Source: Monodelphis domestica | Taxonomy: Eukaryota; Chordata; Mammalia; Didelphimorphia; Didelphidae | NCBI RefSeq assembly: GCF_027887165.1 | Contig: NC_077233.1 | Coordinates: forward strand, 216,230,967 to 216,294,966 | DNA: 64,000 nt | Direction: 5' to 3' | Shown here: positions 63,932 through 64,000 of the stretch, piece by piece | How the letters are laid out: every line of letters starts with the position of its first letter | Position numbering within the stretch: position 1 is the first letter of the stretch | Program-made: the position numbers and the translations under genes | Notes under the pieces: generated by a model | The model's database searches: none | What the model was told of the DNA's origin: nothing | The model's input: only the letters and a program-made list of their open reading frames with translations

Positions 63932-64000
63932 AAAGATGATAATAGCTGATATTTGTGGAATGCCTTAAGATGTACAAAGTGCTTTACAAGCAGAGATGTA
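63932..64000 (-). mobile_element. CORE-SINE (family C), cut by window end
   Basis: GATGATAATAGCTGATATTT and GTACAAAGTGCTTTACAAGC. Confidence 0.75.

Larger units (their letters stand above)
40147..64000 (+). other. TTYH3: TTYH3 intron 1 (partial, at least 23.8 kb)
   Basis: Everything downstream of the donor in the window. I looked for the TM1 exon (human ALLLLGAAALACLALDLLFL) and found no frame that resembles it with a splice acceptor. Repeats inside are listed separately. Confidence 0.85.

Noticed and set aside
40153-64000. TTYH3 exon 2
   Set aside because: No frame with the hydrophobic TM1 stretch plus splice acceptor was seen, so intron 1 must run past the window.

Overview
The window looks like a marsupial chromosome. 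It is packed with tRNA-derived and CORE-type SINEs whose tails are typical of marsupials, with marsupial-style L1 3' ends, and with CR1 and L2 remnants and small hAT transposons. The densest SINE type (called family A below, about 35 copies) resembles the WALLSI/WSINE-like SINEs, which hints at an Australasian lineage, but I could not settle the species. No bacterial, phage or CRISPR features are present.

The only host gene I can support is TTYH3 (tweety homolog 3). Its first coding exon lies at 40024-40146 (41 codons, + strand) and ends in a GTGAGT splice donor. It sits in a CpG island (about 39330-40500) with a CCAAT box, a YY1-like motif and GC boxes. From 40147 to the window end the sequence is TTYH3 intron 1; I found no exon 2. 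Positions 1 to about 39300 are intergenic. In human the upstream neighbour is IQCE, but none of its exons is recognisable here.

Layout. 1-2660: two CR1 LINE copies in opposite orientation around a 410-bp CCTT/CTTT microsatellite. 2683-4422: a 1.7-kb L1 3' fragment. 5.2-7.5 kb: a probable LTR, SINEs, a strongly rearranged L1 tail with an inverted duplication and palindromic array, and a U2 snRNA fragment. 8.5-9.6 and 17.5-19.0 kb: L2 remnants split by L1 and SINE insertions. 12.07-12.55 kb: an hAT element inside an L1. 14.25-17.01 kb: a 5'-complete L1/HAL1 copy (ORF1 only) inside a SINE, with a solo LTR inside it. 20.5-25.4 kb: further solo LTRs, two with clean target duplications. 25-39 kb: L1, hAT and SINE insertions. 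39.05-42.2 kb: repeat-poor promoter, exon 1 and proximal intron. 42.2-64 kb: intron 1, with SINEs, an almost pure 195-bp pentamer array, a 315-bp polypyrimidine tract, hAT copies and L1 pieces.

Repeat families used below. A: SINE with an internal tRNA-like head and a tail ending in a hairpin, then GGTAAGGGTTT and A-run. B: SINE whose tail carries GGCAAACCACTCCAG and AAAACCCCAAATGGGGTC. C: CORE-SINE ending in ATTATTATT. D: MIR-like, opening with GGATCATAGATTTAGAGCTG. E: SINE head joined to GGTCCCTTCCAGCTCTAA. F: ancient repeat opening near CATTTATTAAGCACCTACTA, class unresolved. G: GAAGAGGACCAAAATGA-type repeat. H: unnamed ~200-bp repeat found twice.

I found no undescribed gene system. The most interesting observations are structural: palindromic rearrangements, a perfected SINE hairpin, a short L2-like patch inside an L1, an L1/HAL1 with target duplications but no 3' end, and nested insertions that date one another. 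Family names come from recalled consensus sequences, not database searches.
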